Positions 7,299 through 16,606 of a stretch of 64,000 nt of DNA are shown piece after piece. The number at the start of each line of letters is the position of its first letter. The stretch's first letter is position 1. This stretch comes from Paenibacillus thalictri (lineage in GTDB: Bacteria > Bacillota > Bacilli > Paenibacillales > NBRC-103111), in NCBI RefSeq assembly GCF_004307995.1, contig NZ_SIRE01000004.1, forward strand, positions 1 through 64,000. The letters are read 5' to 3'. The notes under the pieces are model-generated. The model ran no database searches. It was not told the origin of the DNA and was given only the letters and a program-made list of their open reading frames with translations. A program made the position numbers and the translations under genes.

Positions 7299-9056
7299 GT
7301 GACGACGTTTGAACAGCGCCGCGCGGAAATATTGCGTTCGGCTGCACTTACGGCAGCCGGGCTGCCGCTGAAGGACAGCGGATTGTGGTTCCATGCGGAT
7401 TTGCGCGATAACTATTATTTTGCCATTCATTTGTATGCTTTTATTACTCATACCCCGGAGGAAACGAGGACGGAGCAGCAGAAACACGATCTGAAGCTGG
7501 CCGTACGCATCATTTCCAAGGTGCTCAGCTTGCAGGATCAAAACCCGGAGAGCCCGATGTATGGACACTGGCCGCTGAACTTAGGCGAAAATCCCGATAC
7601 GGCCAAACCTCACGTGCTCCCCGTCGAGCTGATGGGCTGTCTGATCGCTTTCTTCTACGATAAATATGCCGCAGATATGGATGTAAGTCTTAAAAGCGAG
7701 CTGAGTCTTGCTCTGACTCATATTTATCAAAGCGGCGTTTACCGCAACCCGCTGGAACAGATCCATCACCATGAAGCCAAACATACCTCCCTCAAGCTGC
7801 TGCTCGGTCATCTGTTTGGCGATAACGAGCTGCTTGCCGAAGGAATCGAGTGTGCACGCCGTCAGCTCGCTCATGTGCAAACCTTCGGTTTTAAGGAATA
7901 CGGCGCGCTGCCGTGGTTCTGGCATTGGGTCCAAGCGTTTACGTGCGTGTGGGAGGTCGTCGACGATCCTCGGGCCAAAGCGGTCTCCGAGCAGCTGCTC
8001 GGGTATTTATGGGAGCTGCGGGCCGAATATTACCTGAAAGGCACATGGATCGGGCCAAAATCCCGGGAATGGCCGCACGATGCTCCCCGTGACCGGAATA
8101 CGCCGCACGACTACATTCAGTTCGGCGATTTCCCCGCACCGCTCGATTTTCCGCGGGTGGAAGGCGCGGCGCTGTATTCCTACCAAATTCCGGCAGCGGT
8201 CCGCGAGAAAGGCACAACAAGGGCAGCGTCCGGTTCCGAAGAGCTCAAGAAACGGATCCGAATCACCAATGCGGATGCCGCTCTCGTGGAGGATGTGCAC
8301 AGCTACACCTACGTAACGCCGGAATATGCGGTCGGCGGCTTGTGGGAACGGCGGTTGGAGTTTGACAACGAGCAGCACCGCTGGAACGTCACCCTGCCGC
8401 TCACCAATGTGGCAAACGGCGTAAATCAGGCCTACTTCTTCCATCCCGGCGAAAAATATAAGCCCGGAGACGACCGGCATGCCAGCCCGTATGGAGAGGT
8501 GCTGCTTCACCGCAACAGCGCTTGCGCGCTGTATATACTGCCGCAAAATGCAGGGGAAACACTGATCGGCTGCCTCCCGCGCGGGCAATGGATCTTTAAC
8601 GAACATACCGGCGCCGGGAAAATCGGAGATGTGTATATCGCTTTTGCCGTGATGCAGCCTTATACAACCGAGGAAAAACCGGAGCGCATTTCCGTTTCAA
8701 GCAGCGGCCGGATCAACGGCGTGATGATGGAAGCCATCAGCGAGTATGAAGCGCGTTCCATTGGCATCGAGTCGCTGGAACAGCTCCAAGACAGATGGGG
8801 TCAACTGGCGCACCGTCAAGTCTTCCGTCAGATCGAAGCGGCGGAGGATAATGAAGCCGGTGATACAGTGGTATTCTCATATGAAAGCTTGCTCGGAACC
8901 AAGCTGGAGATGAGCCTGACCGCCGCGCATGACGAAAAGGACTGCCGCCTCCTCAAGCTTGAACGGAGCGTGAACGGCAGTCCGGTGGATTTCACCCAAT
9001 ATAAAGCTGCAGCTCTTGTAGAGCTGTCGGTGATGAGTGCGAGACAGAAAACTTAA
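7299..9056 (+). CDS. Uncharacterised protein, possibly an (alpha/alpha)-toroid polysaccharide-active enzyme
   Basis: A 585-residue protein with no signal peptide and no family I recognise with certainty. The first 270 residues are helix-rich with aromatic and histidine clusters (WFHADLRDNYYF, HHHEAKHTS, ALPWFWHWVQAF), like the (alpha/alpha) barrels of polysaccharide lyases and unsaturated glycosidases. The C-terminal 300 residues look like beta-sandwich. That layout resembles heparinase or alginate-lyase-like proteins, but no signature confirms it. The GTG at 7299 is chosen because AGAAAGGA lies eight bases upstream; an ATG at 7290 overlaps that site. It stands alone, divergent from the DUF4097 gene and convergent with a GNAT gene. 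Confidence 0.7.
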   Translation: MTTFEQRRAEILRSAALTAAGLPLKDSGLWFHADLRDNYYFAIHLYAFITHTPEETRTEQQKHDLKLAVRIISKVLSLQDQNPESPMYGHWPLNLGENPDTAKPHVLPVELMGCLIAFFYDKYAADMDVSLKSELSLALTHIYQSGVYRNPLEQIHHHEAKHTSLKLLLGHLFGDNELLAEGIECARRQLAHVQTFGFKEYGALPWFWHWVQAFTCVWEVVDDPRAKAVSEQLLGYLWELRAEYYLKGTWIGPKSREWPHDAPRDRNTPHDYIQFGDFPAPLDFPRVEGAALYSYQIPAAVREKGTTRAASGSEELKKRIRITNADAALVEDVHSYTYVTPEYAVGGLWERRLEFDNEQHRWNVTLPLTNVANGVNQAYFFHPGEKYKPGDDRHASPYGEVLLHRNSACALYILPQNAGETLIGCLPRGQWIFNEHTGAGKIGDVYIAFAVMQPYTTEEKPERISVSSSGRINGVMMEAISEYEARSIGIESLEQLQDRWGQLAHRQVFRQIEAAEDNEAGDTVVFSYESLLGTKLEMSLTAAHDEKDCRLLKLERSVNGSPVDFTQYKAAALVELSVMSARQKT

Positions 9057-9066
9057 AACAACAAAC

Positions 9067-9561
9067 TTATGTGCGCCGATCGGCTTCCTGCCGGCCGGCG
9101 TTTCTGCGTTTCACCAGCATCGTAATGGTGATGCCCCTCGCGACCAGAACCTCGTTCTCCGGCACATATCCGTGCTTCAAATACAAACTCATCGCAGGTT
9201 CGTTTCGCGTCCCCGCCGGGACGTGAATGGTCAGATGAGGACCGATCCGCCGCTCCATCTCCAACAGCAGCATCGTTGCGACGCCTCGGCGAAAATGGTC
9301 TGGATGGACCATCATCCGGCAAATCGTCGCCTCATCCGCGCTTTCTTTGAAGGAAGCCGCGCCTATGAGCTTCCCCTCCTCATAGCAGCCGATAAACGTT
9401 TCTTTCGAACGCTGCAGTGTTTGAAAGGAATCCGAAAGCGGCGGAGCCTGCTCAAATCCGATCCGCTTCGCTTCAATCTCATAGGATATGATCTGCAGCG
9501 CCAACAATTCCAGTGCAGCCTGATGGTCGAAAACATCAATCGGACGGAGCAGCAAGGTCAT
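9067..9561 (-). CDS. GNAT family N-acetyltransferase
   Basis: A 164-residue single-domain acetyltransferase of the GNAT superfamily, predicted to move an acetyl group from acetyl-CoA to an unknown amine. The acetyl-CoA loop is visible as HPDHFRRGVATMLL (motif A, R/Q-x-x-G-x-G/A pattern) at about residues 87-100, followed by the usual late NEPAMSLYLKHGYV strand-helix near residue 125. The ATG at 9561 has AAAGGAAG just upstream. It lies 50 bases upstream of the gatB stop codon side and is transcribed in the same direction as gatB, so it may be cotranscribed with gatCAB. The substrate cannot be inferred. Confidence 0.85.
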   Translation of the reverse strand: MTLLLRPIDVFDHQAALELLALQIISYEIEAKRIGFEQAPPLSDSFQTLQRSKETFIGCYEEGKLIGAASFKESADEATICRMMVHPDHFRRGVATMLLLEMERRIGPHLTIHVPAGTRNEPAMSLYLKHGYVPENEVLVARGITITMLVKRRNAGRQEADRRT

Positions 9562-9613
9562 CTTCCTTTCAGCGCAAACGAGGCGCGCCTTGCGGCTGCG
9601 CCTCGATATGATT

Positions 9614-11059
9614 TTACCCTTTGAGACGGTCCATAATGAGCTTGTTGGCCAATCCGGGGTTCGCTTTGCCTTTGGATTCCTTCATCACTTGACCGACCAG
9701 GAAGCCGATCGCTTTATCTTTACCTGCATGAAAATCGGCGACCGATTGCGGGTTGTTCGCAATGACCTGATCCACGATGGCCAAAATCGCGCCTTCGTCG
9801 CTGATTTGCACAAGCCCTTGCTCCTCGACAATCGTTCGCGGCGCCTTACCGGTTTCCAGCATCGCTTTAAATACCGTTTTGGCGATTTTGCTGCTGATCG
9901 TTCCTTTGTCCATCAGTCCGATCATTTCGCCGAGCGATTGTCCTGTAATCTTCAGATCGCCGAATTCCAGATTGTTGGCGTTCAAGTAGCCGAGCAGATC
10001 GCCCATAATCCAGTTGGAGGCCGCTTTCGCGTCCTTCGTGTATTTTAAGCTTTCCTCAAAAAAGTCGGCCATTTTCATCGAAGATGTGATGACCTCGGCG
10101 TCATAGCTCGGCAGGCCGAATTCGGACATATAACGCGCTTTACGCGCATCCGGCAGTTCAGGAATGGTAGCGCGGATGCGCTCCTTCCATTCGTCGTCGA
10201 GATGCATCTTCACAAGATCCGGATCCGGGAAGTAGCGGTAGTCGTGGGCTTGCTCTTTACCGCGCATCGACAGCGTCTTGCCTTGGGCTTCATCCCAGCG
10301 CCGCGTCTCCTGCACGACCTTGCCGCCGCCATCCAGCACGTCGGCTTGACGCCATTGCTCGTATTCAAGCCCGCGCTGTACGCCGCGGAACGAGTTCATG
10401 TTTTTCAGCTCGGCTTTGGTCCCGAACTCTTCTTGACCATAAGGGCGGAGGCTGATGTTGGCATCGCAGCGCATCGAGCCCTCCTCCATCTTCACGTCGG
10501 ACACGTCGCAGTACTGCATAATGGCGCGCATCTTCTCGAGGTAAGCCTTTGCTTCCTCCGGCGTGCGGATATCCGGCTCGGAGACGATCTCAATGAGCGG
10601 CGTGCCGACACGGTTAAAATCGACAAGCGAAGCGTAACCGCCGTCCACATGCGTCAATTTGCCTGCGTCTTCTTCCAGATGAACACGTGTGATGCCAATC
10701 CGCTTTGTCTCGCCATTTACTTCGATGTCAATGTAGCCGTGTTCGCCGACCGGCTTGTCGTATTGCGAAATCTGATACGCCTTAGGCGAATCGGGGTAAA
10801 AATAGTTTTTGCGGTCAAACTTGCTTTCGGTGGCAACCTGGCAGTTCAGCGCCATCGCCGCTTTCATAGCATATTCGACGGCTTGCCGGTTCAGCACCGG
10901 AAGCACGCCGGGATACCCGAGACATACCGGGCATGTATGGGTATTCGGCGGCGCACCGAATTCGGTGGAGCAGCCGCAGAAAATTTTGGACTTCGTATGA
11001 AGCTCCACGTGAACTTCAAGGCCGATGACCGTTTCGTATTTCGTTTGCGTTGCTGACAT
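9614..11059 (-). CDS. gatB: Asp-tRNA(Asn)/Glu-tRNA(Gln) amidotransferase subunit B
   Basis: GatB binds misacylated Glu-tRNA(Gln) or Asp-tRNA(Asn), phosphorylates the side chain with ATP and receives ammonia from GatA. The 481-residue length is normal. The signature [13 protein letters not shown], the zinc cysteine cluster (IFCGCS and [11 protein letters not shown]) and [13 protein letters not shown] are all present. The C-terminal YqeY-like helical domain that reads tRNA runs from about residue 330. The ATG at 11059 is preceded by AGGAGTG, and that site is the tail of a palindromic repeat in the gatA-gatB spacer. It is the last gene of gatC-gatA-gatB. Confidence 0.97.
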   Translation of the reverse strand: MSATQTKYETVIGLEVHVELHTKSKIFCGCSTEFGAPPNTHTCPVCLGYPGVLPVLNRQAVEYAMKAAMALNCQVATESKFDRKNYFYPDSPKAYQISQYDKPVGEHGYIDIEVNGETKRIGITRVHLEEDAGKLTHVDGGYASLVDFNRVGTPLIEIVSEPDIRTPEEAKAYLEKMRAIMQYCDVSDVKMEEGSMRCDANISLRPYGQEEFGTKAELKNMNSFRGVQRGLEYEQWRQADVLDGGGKVVQETRRWDEAQGKTLSMRGKEQAHDYRYFPDPDLVKMHLDDEWKERIRATIPELPDARKARYMSEFGLPSYDAEVITSSMKMADFFEESLKYTKDAKAASNWIMGDLLGYLNANNLEFGDLKITGQSLGEMIGLMDKGTISSKIAKTVFKAMLETGKAPRTIVEEQGLVQISDEGAILAIVDQVIANNPQSVADFHAGKDKAIGFLVGQVMKESKGKANPGLANKLIMDRLKG

Positions 11060-11070
11060 ACGGAACACTC

Positions 11071-11114
11071 CTAAGAGTTTTTTTGCGCCAGCAAAAAAGC
11101 TGGCTTCGTAAGCA
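11071..11114 (-). repeat. Dispersed palindromic repeat, copy before gatB
   Basis: On the minus strand the unit reads ATGCTTACGAAGCCAG, then a hairpin (GCTTTTTTGC/GCGCAAAAAAAC), then ACTCTTAG, which runs straight into the gatB ribosome binding site. The same layout occurs at 12862-12942 (two copies, before gatA) and at 19201-19241 (before the locus A permease). Confidence 0.75.
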
Positions 11115-11378
11115 TAATCTTTAGGTTTTCGCAAGGAAAACTATATAAATTGAACCCATGGGGAAGTACGTTCCATTCCGGAAGGGATGATCTTGCCCGC
11201 TTCAAACATCTTGTTTTGAATTCCTTTTAGTAATGGGCCTGCGGATTGTAGGAATTCAAAGCCAAAACTCGCTGGCAAGACCATTCCCTTCCTCCATTTC
11301 TCTCTGCTTTTCCTGGTAGTATTCGGTTCAACTTATATAGCTTCGCAGCGTAATCTTTAAGCCTTCGCAAGGAAAACT
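11103..11378 (-). repeat. Long imperfect inverted repeat flanked by 40-base direct repeats (gatA-gatB spacer)
   Basis: Two imperfect direct repeats of about 40 bases (11103-11142 and 11340-11378; GCTTCG..., TAATCTTTA, TTCGCAAGGAAAACT) flank a 200-base region that pairs with itself. The visible arms are TATATAAATTGAACC with GGTTCAACTTATATA, GGAAGGGATGATCTTGCC with GGCAAGACCATTCCCTTCC, and TTTGAATTCC with GGAATTCAAA. As RNA in the gat transcript it would form one long branched hairpin. A non-autonomous mobile element or a structured intercistronic RNA would both fit. Confidence 0.7.
11141..11284 (-). CDS. Possible 47-residue ORF inside the gatA-gatB palindromic element
   Basis: An ATG at 11284 follows an AGGAAGGG purine tract and opens 47 codons ending in TAG at 11141. 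The product would begin MVLPASFGFEF and end with ERTSPWVQFI; it has no membrane segment or family I know. The same bases form the inverted repeat, so both the ribosome binding site and start lie in a predicted stem. The frame may be chance within a structured element. I list it because start, ribosome binding site and frame coincide. Confidence in it as a real gene is low. Confidence 0.2.
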   Translation of the reverse strand: MVLPASFGFEFLQSAGPLLKGIQNKMFEAGKIIPSGMERTSPWVQFI

Positions 11379-11391
11379 TGCTTTCTATACC

Positions 11392-12849
11392 TTACAGCGC
11401 CGGGCGCTGTTTATGGAAATCAGTCGCTTGCTCGTAGGCATGCGCCGCGCGAAGCACGGTTGACTCATCCAGCGGTTTACCCACGATCTGCAGTCCAACC
11501 GGCATTCCGTCCGCAAAACCGCACGGGATGCTAATTCCCGGTACGCCCGCCAAGTTGACGGGAATTGTCAAAATATCATTTAAATACATCGTGAGCGGAT
11601 CGCTTGTCTGTGAACCGATCTTAAATGCGGCCGTTGGTGTAGTCGGTCCGATGATCACGTCGTAATTTTTGAAAACATTGTCAAAATCCTGCTTAATCAG
11701 CGTACGCACTTTCTGAGCCTTCAAATAATATGCGTCGTAGTAACCGGAACTGAGAGCGTATGTGCCAAGCATGATGCGGCGTTTCACTTCCGGGCCGAAA
11801 CCTTGGCTGCGCGACTTATGGTACAAGTCCAACAGGTTGGCCGGATTCTCCGCGCGAACACCGTAACGTACCCCGTCAAAACGTGCCAGGTTGGATGAAG
11901 CTTCGGAAGAAGCGAGCAAATAATATGTGGCTACGGCATATTCGGAATGCGGCATCGATACTTCCTCGACGATCGCTCCCATGCTTTCGTAAACTTTCAA
12001 TGCGGTGAGTACGGCATCCTTGACTTGCGGGTCTATGCCTTCGCCGAGATATTCCTTTGGCACGGCAATGCGCAGCCCTTTCACATCCCCGGTTAGCGAG
12101 CTGATGTAATCGGGAATATCGACCTTCGCCGATGTCGAGTCCTGCGGATCGTGCCCGGCAATCGCTTGGAGCACATATGCGGAGTCTTCGACGTTTTTCG
12201 TGAGCGGACCGATTTGGTCAAGCGACGAGGCAAAAGCGACAAGACCAAAACGGGATACAAGCCCGTAGGTCGGCTTCATGCCGACGATACCGCAATAAGC
12301 GGCCGGTTGGCGAATTGAGCCGCCGGTATCGGAGCCAAGTGAGAAATACACTTCTCCAGCGGCCACAGCCGCTGCCGAGCCGCCGCTTGAGCCGCCCGGT
12401 ACATGCTCCGGATTCCACGGATTATAGGTCGGGTGGAAGCTGGAATTTTCGTTCGAACCGCCCATGGCGAATTCGTCCATATTCAGCTTGCCGATGGTGA
12501 CGGATTGAGCCGCTTTCAGCTTTTGGACAACCGTAGCGTCATAAACCGGGTTGAAGTTGCGCAAAAACTGGCTTGCGCATGTCGTCGTCAGTCCCTCGGT
12601 AACGATATTATCCTTAATCCCCGCCGGCAATCCGAACAGCAGTCCGCGAGACTCGTCGCCGCCAAGCTGCTCGTCCAGCTTGCGCGCGGCGGCACGGGCA
12701 TTTTCTTCATCAAGCGTCAAAAAAGCCTTAACCTTCCCGTCTACTTGCCCGATCCGGCTGTACGACTCGTCGACCAACTCGGAAACGGAGAGCTGCTTGC
12801 CGTGCAGCTTGTTATGTATCTCCTGCAATTTGAGATCGAATAAAGACAA
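11392..12849 (-). CDS. gatA: Asp-tRNA(Asn)/Glu-tRNA(Gln) amidotransferase subunit A
   Basis: GatA is the glutaminase subunit: it hydrolyses glutamine and channels ammonia to GatB. The 485-residue product carries the amidase signature with the full Ser-cisSer-Lys triad: K79 (GIKDN), S154 (PGGSSGGS) and S178 (GSDTGGS). The start is TTG at 12849 with AAGGAGGGG upstream; the family begins at this point (SLFDLKLQE). Two tandem palindromic repeats lie immediately before that ribosome binding site, and the unusual inverted-repeat element follows the stop codon. It is the middle gene of the gatCAB operon. Confidence 0.97.
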   Translation of the reverse strand: MSLFDLKLQEIHNKLHGKQLSVSELVDESYSRIGQVDGKVKAFLTLDEENARAAARKLDEQLGGDESRGLLFGLPAGIKDNIVTEGLTTTCASQFLRNFNPVYDATVVQKLKAAQSVTIGKLNMDEFAMGGSNENSSFHPTYNPWNPEHVPGGSSGGSAAAVAAGEVYFSLGSDTGGSIRQPAAYCGIVGMKPTYGLVSRFGLVAFASSLDQIGPLTKNVEDSAYVLQAIAGHDPQDSTSAKVDIPDYISSLTGDVKGLRIAVPKEYLGEGIDPQVKDAVLTALKVYESMGAIVEEVSMPHSEYAVATYYLLASSEASSNLARFDGVRYGVRAENPANLLDLYHKSRSQGFGPEVKRRIMLGTYALSSGYYDAYYLKAQKVRTLIKQDFDNVFKNYDVIIGPTTPTAAFKIGSQTSDPLTMYLNDILTIPVNLAGVPGISIPCGFADGMPVGLQIVGKPLDESTVLRAAHAYEQATDFHKQRPAL

Positions 12850-12861
12850 AACGGCCCCTCC

Positions 12862-12942
12862 TTAAAGTTTTGCGATAGCAAAACTAACTTCGTAAGCATT
12901 CACTTAAAGTTTTGCCAAAGGCAAAACTGACTTCGTAAGCAT
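12862..12942 (-). repeat. Dispersed palindromic repeat, two tandem copies before gatA
   Basis: On the minus strand two copies of about 40 bases follow each other: ATGCTTACGAAGTCAG then a TTTTGCC/GGCAAAA hairpin then ACTTTAAG (12903-12942), and ATGCTTACGAAGTTAG then a TTTTGC/GCAAAA hairpin then ACTTTAAGG (12862-12900). The second copy ends in the gatA ribosome binding site. Confidence 0.8.
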
Positions 12943-12993
12943 TCTTTTTCTAATATCCCGCTTGGAGCTTGTCCCCAAAATACAAGCCCTGTT

Positions 12994-13281
12994 CTATTCG
13001 AGCACAGCCGGGACTTTAATCTGCCCGTCTTCCTCATCAGGCGCGTTCAGCAGCACTTTTTCCAGCGTCAGGGACGGTCTGTCCGCATCCTCACGCATGA
13101 CGTTAACAAGCGGCATCACATGGCTGGTCGGCTCTACATGCTCGGTATCCAAACCGTTAAGCTGCTCCGCATATTTTAAAATGGCGTTCAATTGCTCGGT
13201 AAGCTGTTCCTTTTCCGCATCGGACAACTCCAGACGAGCCAATCCCGCAACATGCTCGACATCCTTTATTGAAATACTCAA
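12994..13281 (-). CDS. gatC: Asp-tRNA(Asn)/Glu-tRNA(Gln) amidotransferase subunit C
   Basis: GatC is a small belt-like subunit that wraps GatA and GatB and stabilises the complex. The 95-residue product has the family start [19 protein letters not shown], the middle [19 protein letters not shown] and the C-terminal [17 protein letters not shown]. The start is placed at TTG 13281, which has AAAGGGGTG upstream and matches the usual family N terminus; an upstream ATG in frame adds ten unconserved residues. It is the first gene of the gatCAB operon, transcribed from a good promoter about 40 bases upstream. Confidence 0.95.
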   Translation of the reverse strand: MSISIKDVEHVAGLARLELSDAEKEQLTEQLNAILKYAEQLNGLDTEHVEPTSHVMPLVNVMREDADRPSLTLEKVLLNAPDEEDGQIKVPAVLE

Positions 13282-13318
13282 GTATCTACACCCCTTTTCT
13301 CCTGCGGTCATTCTGTTT

Positions 13319-13348
13319 ATTATAACGTAAACTTGCCGGCGAACTCAA
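13319..13348 (-). promoter_or_regulatory. gatCAB promoter
   Basis: On the minus strand TTGAGT (13343-13348) and a perfect TATAAT (13319-13324) are separated by 18 bases, about 40 bases before the gatC start. Confidence 0.75.
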
Positions 13349-13639
13349 TTGCTATTGATTTTGCGGTTCAATACGCGAAAAACATTTTTCTACATTCGCC
13401 CGCACATTTATAGCTCACTGCCGCTCCGCCCTCCCGGTTACAATGGAAATAAGCACGCTATCGCCGGAACGGCCTTTCGGTACCTTGTACAGCTTCCCCG
13501 CATCCGCGACAGGTGCGACATGGTACGGCTGGCTACCAAATTCCGAATACCAAGCGGTTTTGGCCTGAAACAAGGAGTGCGTAAGGGCAAGAGAGAATGT
13601 ATGTAACGAATGCAACCTACAAATGAGGGAGTTCTGCAC
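13349..13639. other. Divergent spacer between gatC and the locus A kinase, no gene seen
   Basis: About 290 bases separate the gatCAB promoter from the kinase start at 13640. No reading frame with a ribosome binding site, RNA gene or clear terminator is visible. The plus-strand kinase promoter must lie here, but I cannot single out convincing boxes. Confidence 0.4.
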
Positions 13640-15409
13640 ATGCCATGGCTGAATATTCCGCGATTACGCTCCATAAAAACAGTCAGACCGCGGTCATTGC
13701 GGACCAATCTGATTATCGGCTTATTGTTTAGCACGGTCGTACCGATCATGCTGATCGGGGCTGTCTCCTATTATATGATTTACCTGATTCTTGACAATAA
13801 AACGGCAAAAGGGATAGAAAGCACGCTGCATCAGGTCAGAACCAACGTGGAGAAGACGTATATGAACCTGAATTATTTCTCGCAGCAGCTCAGCGCCCGC
13901 GATATGCAGCTGATGTTCGAATCGGAGGATCCCGTGGAGCGTTACATTCTCGGACAGCAAGTGTTCAGCCGGCTGCAACTGCTCAGCTTTACCAATCCCG
14001 AAACGAATCTGATTTATATATACACTCTGCCGGCCAATGATCCCTTCTATCAAAATCAGCAGATGCAGCCCGAGTCGAACCCGGACCATCTGCCTGCGCT
14101 TACGACGTACAAAGGCGTGACCTTCTACGCGCCTCACAACACGTTTACTTTTAATAACGGCTTGGTGTTCTCGCTCTCCCGTTCGGTCAATTTATTGAAA
14201 AAAGACGGCAAGAGTATCTACGTGGAATCGAGCATCGGACTTGTCGATCAATTGATGAATAACCGTCAATACGGCATCAAAACAGTACAGGTGCTTGCCG
14301 ATAAGGAGGGTACTGTTGTTTACAGCCAAGACGGCGGGTTTCCTGCCGGCTCCCGGATGCCATCCCATCTTCGTCCCGACAAATACAGCATGATCGGCGA
14401 TTATTACTATTTTCAGGAGTACAGCGAAGAGCAAGGATGGTACATCTACTCCATCGTCCATAAAACCGATTTTCAAAAAGAAGTGCGCAGCTGGGCCATC
14501 TCCTGGGCGGCGATTTCCGTGCTGTCGCTTGTTTTCAGCGTGGCGGTCGGCTGGTGGATATGGAATATGATCTATGGCCCGCTCCGCAAGCTGAACCGCG
14601 AAATCCGCCAGCTCGGGGACAGCCGGCTGGACGGTGAAACGCCGATGCGGCAGCCCCTGCAGCTGACGCACGTGACCGAGCTGGACGTATTGCTTACGCA
14701 ATTTGAGGAAATGCGCACGAATATATGGACGCTGCTCACCGAGCTGAAACAGAAGGAGGAAGATAAGCGGCATCTGGAGGTGGAAAAGCTGGTCGCGCAA
14801 ATCAATCCGCACTTTTTGTACAATACGCTGAATACGGTGCAATGGCTTGCCAAAGGAAACGGCCAGCAGGATATTTTTAACCTGGTGACCGTATTTATCC
14901 GGCTGCTGCGCTATAATCTCGGCAAAGACGGGGAACTCGTCAAGCTGCGCCAGGAAATCGACGCGCTTCAGGATTACGTTAAGCTGCAGCAAATCCGGTA
15001 CCACTATGAGTTTACCGTTCGCATTCATGCCGATCCGCAGACGCTTGACGTGCTTGTCCCCCGCTTCCTGCTGCAGCCGTTAATCGAAAATGCGCTGTAC
15101 CACGGGCTCACCGAAGAAGGCAGCGCGATTGAATTAACCGTAACTGTAACGGACGAAACTTATATCGCCGTGCAGGTAAAAGATAACGGCAAAGGCATGA
15201 GCCCGGAAGAAATCGAAAAGCTGCTGCTGCATGATATTCCCGAGCGGGAAAAAGTCGGTATGGGCATCGGTTTGAATTATGTGAACACCATGCTGCAGGT
15301 CCATTACGGCCAATCCGCCAGGCTGCGGGCGGACAGCTCGCCGGAAACCGGAACAACGATGTATTTTTACATTCCAATCGCTGAAGCGGGAGGCTCACAC
15401 CATGATTAA
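13640..15409 (+). CDS. YesM-like sensor histidine kinase (locus A)
   Basis: A 589-residue membrane sensor kinase of the YesM/LytS-like HisKA_7TM-independent class (His_kinase domain plus HATPase_c). TM1 is at about residues 24-50 and TM2 at about 288-316, enclosing a 240-residue extracellular sensor. A HAMP linker follows. The phospho-acceptor histidine lies in QINPHFLYNTLNTVQW near residue 390; the ATPase domain shows LQPLIENALYHG (N box) and DNGKGM and GIGLNYV (G boxes). ATG 13640 has GAGGGAG upstream; an ATG ten codons earlier has none. It overlaps the response regulator gene by 8 bases, so the two are translationally coupled. It likely senses a sugar or polysaccharide fragment and controls the transporter genes after it. 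Confidence 0.93.
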   Translation: MPWLNIPRLRSIKTVRPRSLRTNLIIGLLFSTVVPIMLIGAVSYYMIYLILDNKTAKGIESTLHQVRTNVEKTYMNLNYFSQQLSARDMQLMFESEDPVERYILGQQVFSRLQLLSFTNPETNLIYIYTLPANDPFYQNQQMQPESNPDHLPALTTYKGVTFYAPHNTFTFNNGLVFSLSRSVNLLKKDGKSIYVESSIGLVDQLMNNRQYGIKTVQVLADKEGTVVYSQDGGFPAGSRMPSHLRPDKYSMIGDYYYFQEYSEEQGWYIYSIVHKTDFQKEVRSWAISWAAISVLSLVFSVAVGWWIWNMIYGPLRKLNREIRQLGDSRLDGETPMRQPLQLTHVTELDVLLTQFEEMRTNIWTLLTELKQKEEDKRHLEVEKLVAQINPHFLYNTLNTVQWLAKGNGQQDIFNLVTVFIRLLRYNLGKDGELVKLRQEIDALQDYVKLQQIRYHYEFTVRIHADPQTLDVLVPRFLLQPLIENALYHGLTEEGSAIELTVTVTDETYIAVQVKDNGKGMSPEEIEKLLLHDIPEREKVGMGIGLNYVNTMLQVHYGQSARLRADSSPETGTTMYFYIPIAEAGGSHHD

Positions 15410-16454
15410 CGCGCTTATCGTCGACGACGAATATATTGTCCGCAAAGGCCTGATCTCCACGCTCCCCTGGAAGGAGTTCGACATTCATATCGCAGGCGAA
15501 GCAAGCAACGGAGAAAAAGCGCTTGAATTCATGCTCAGGCATCCCATCGACTTGCTAATCACTGATTTGGCCATGCCGGTCATGAACGGATTTGATTTGA
15601 TGCGGCGTGTCCGCGAGCAGTTTGCCCATATTCATATGGTCGTGCTCACCTGCCACGAGGATTTCAAGTATATCCAGGAAGCGCTTAGACTAGGCGCCGT
15701 TGATTATATCGTCAAAACAGAGCTGGAAGACGATATGATGAAGGATGCGCTCCGGCGCATTGCCCTGCGGATGGGAGAGAAACCGGAAGAGAAAGCGAAA
15801 CCGGCAGCATCGGAGCCGCTGTGGTCGCCCGATGATGAGAAAAGGCTGCAAGTCCATATGAATAAATGGCTGCCGCTGCATTGGACGATTAAGCAAGAAC
15901 TGTTTGACGAGTTCAGCCGCGAGCTGCACGGCATGAATCCGCCCATTCTTAAGCTGAGGCAGATGATGCATTATTTGCTGGTGGAGTGGAACCGGATGCT
16001 CGGCGGCGATTTGCTGCCGGAGTGGCTGCCCGGTGCGGAAGGTTTGCAGGATTTGGCGGCATGGGATGTATATATCGGCGGATTCCGGGACCGGCTGCGG
16101 AACGTCCTGCAAGTTTCCGCCTATCCGCAGGACGTTGCGCTGCGCATTATGGATGCGGCCGATTTTATCAAAACGAACATGGACTTGAACATCACGCAAG
16201 GCGAGCTGGCCCGCAAAATGGGGCTCAGCCGCGGGTATTTCAGCAAATGCTTCAAAGATCTGCTGGGCAAGCCGTTTCATGATTACATGAAGGAGCTGCG
16301 CATCGCCCGGGCCAAAACGCTGCTGCTGCAAAGCTCGAGGTCTGTCGCCGACATTGCCGAGGAATGCGGTTACTCGGACCATCGCTACTTCAGCAGGCAA
16401 TTCCGGGACGAGACCGGACTGCTGCCATCGGAATATAGAACTTGGCATGTATGA
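15402..16454 (+). CDS. YesN-like response regulator with AraC DNA-binding domain (locus A)
   Basis: A 350-residue cytoplasmic regulator. Residues 3-120 are a receiver domain with the acidic pair D8/D9, phospho-acceptor D55 (LLITDLAMP) and conserved switch residues (VLTCHED, then VDYIVKTE with the lysine). Residues 250-350 hold two AraC-type helix-turn-helix motifs (TQGELARKMGLSRGYFSKCF and SVADIAEECGYSDHRYFSRQF). The linker between is helical. ATG 15402 has GGGAGG upstream and lies inside the end of the kinase gene. By analogy with Paenibacillus YesMN-type pairs it should activate the adjacent binding-protein and permease genes. Confidence 0.93.
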   Translation: MINALIVDDEYIVRKGLISTLPWKEFDIHIAGEASNGEKALEFMLRHPIDLLITDLAMPVMNGFDLMRRVREQFAHIHMVVLTCHEDFKYIQEALRLGAVDYIVKTELEDDMMKDALRRIALRMGEKPEEKAKPAASEPLWSPDDEKRLQVHMNKWLPLHWTIKQELFDEFSRELHGMNPPILKLRQMMHYLLVEWNRMLGGDLLPEWLPGAEGLQDLAAWDVYIGGFRDRLRNVLQVSAYPQDVALRIMDAADFIKTNMDLNITQGELARKMGLSRGYFSKCFKDLLGKPFHDYMKELRIARAKTLLLQSSRSVADIAEECGYSDHRYFSRQFRDETGLLPSEYRTWHV

Positions 16455-16606
16455 AAACGGTGCAAAGGTAGGAAAAGCGTTTCGCACCCAACGCTGCAAA
16501 ACCAACGATTTTCCCCATAAACGAAGACACGTATGGCTCACGCCCGCTCCGCTTCTTCCCTTACCATTAGTTTGAAACTCACTTTATGCACAGGGGGAAT
16601 ATTTTG

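Noticed and set aside
10202..11056. 284-codon plus-strand frame opposite gatB
   Set aside because: It lies wholly antisense to a certain gatB, has an arginine/histidine-rich product with no family features and no ribosome binding site.
14192..15028. 278-codon minus-strand frame opposite the locus A kinase
   Set aside because: Shadow of a high-GC gene with all kinase motifs on the plus strand; no translation signal.
16470..16490. cre-like sequence (AAAAGCGTTTCGCA) before the locus A binding protein
   Set aside because: Too many mismatches to the CcpA consensus at both ends to call.
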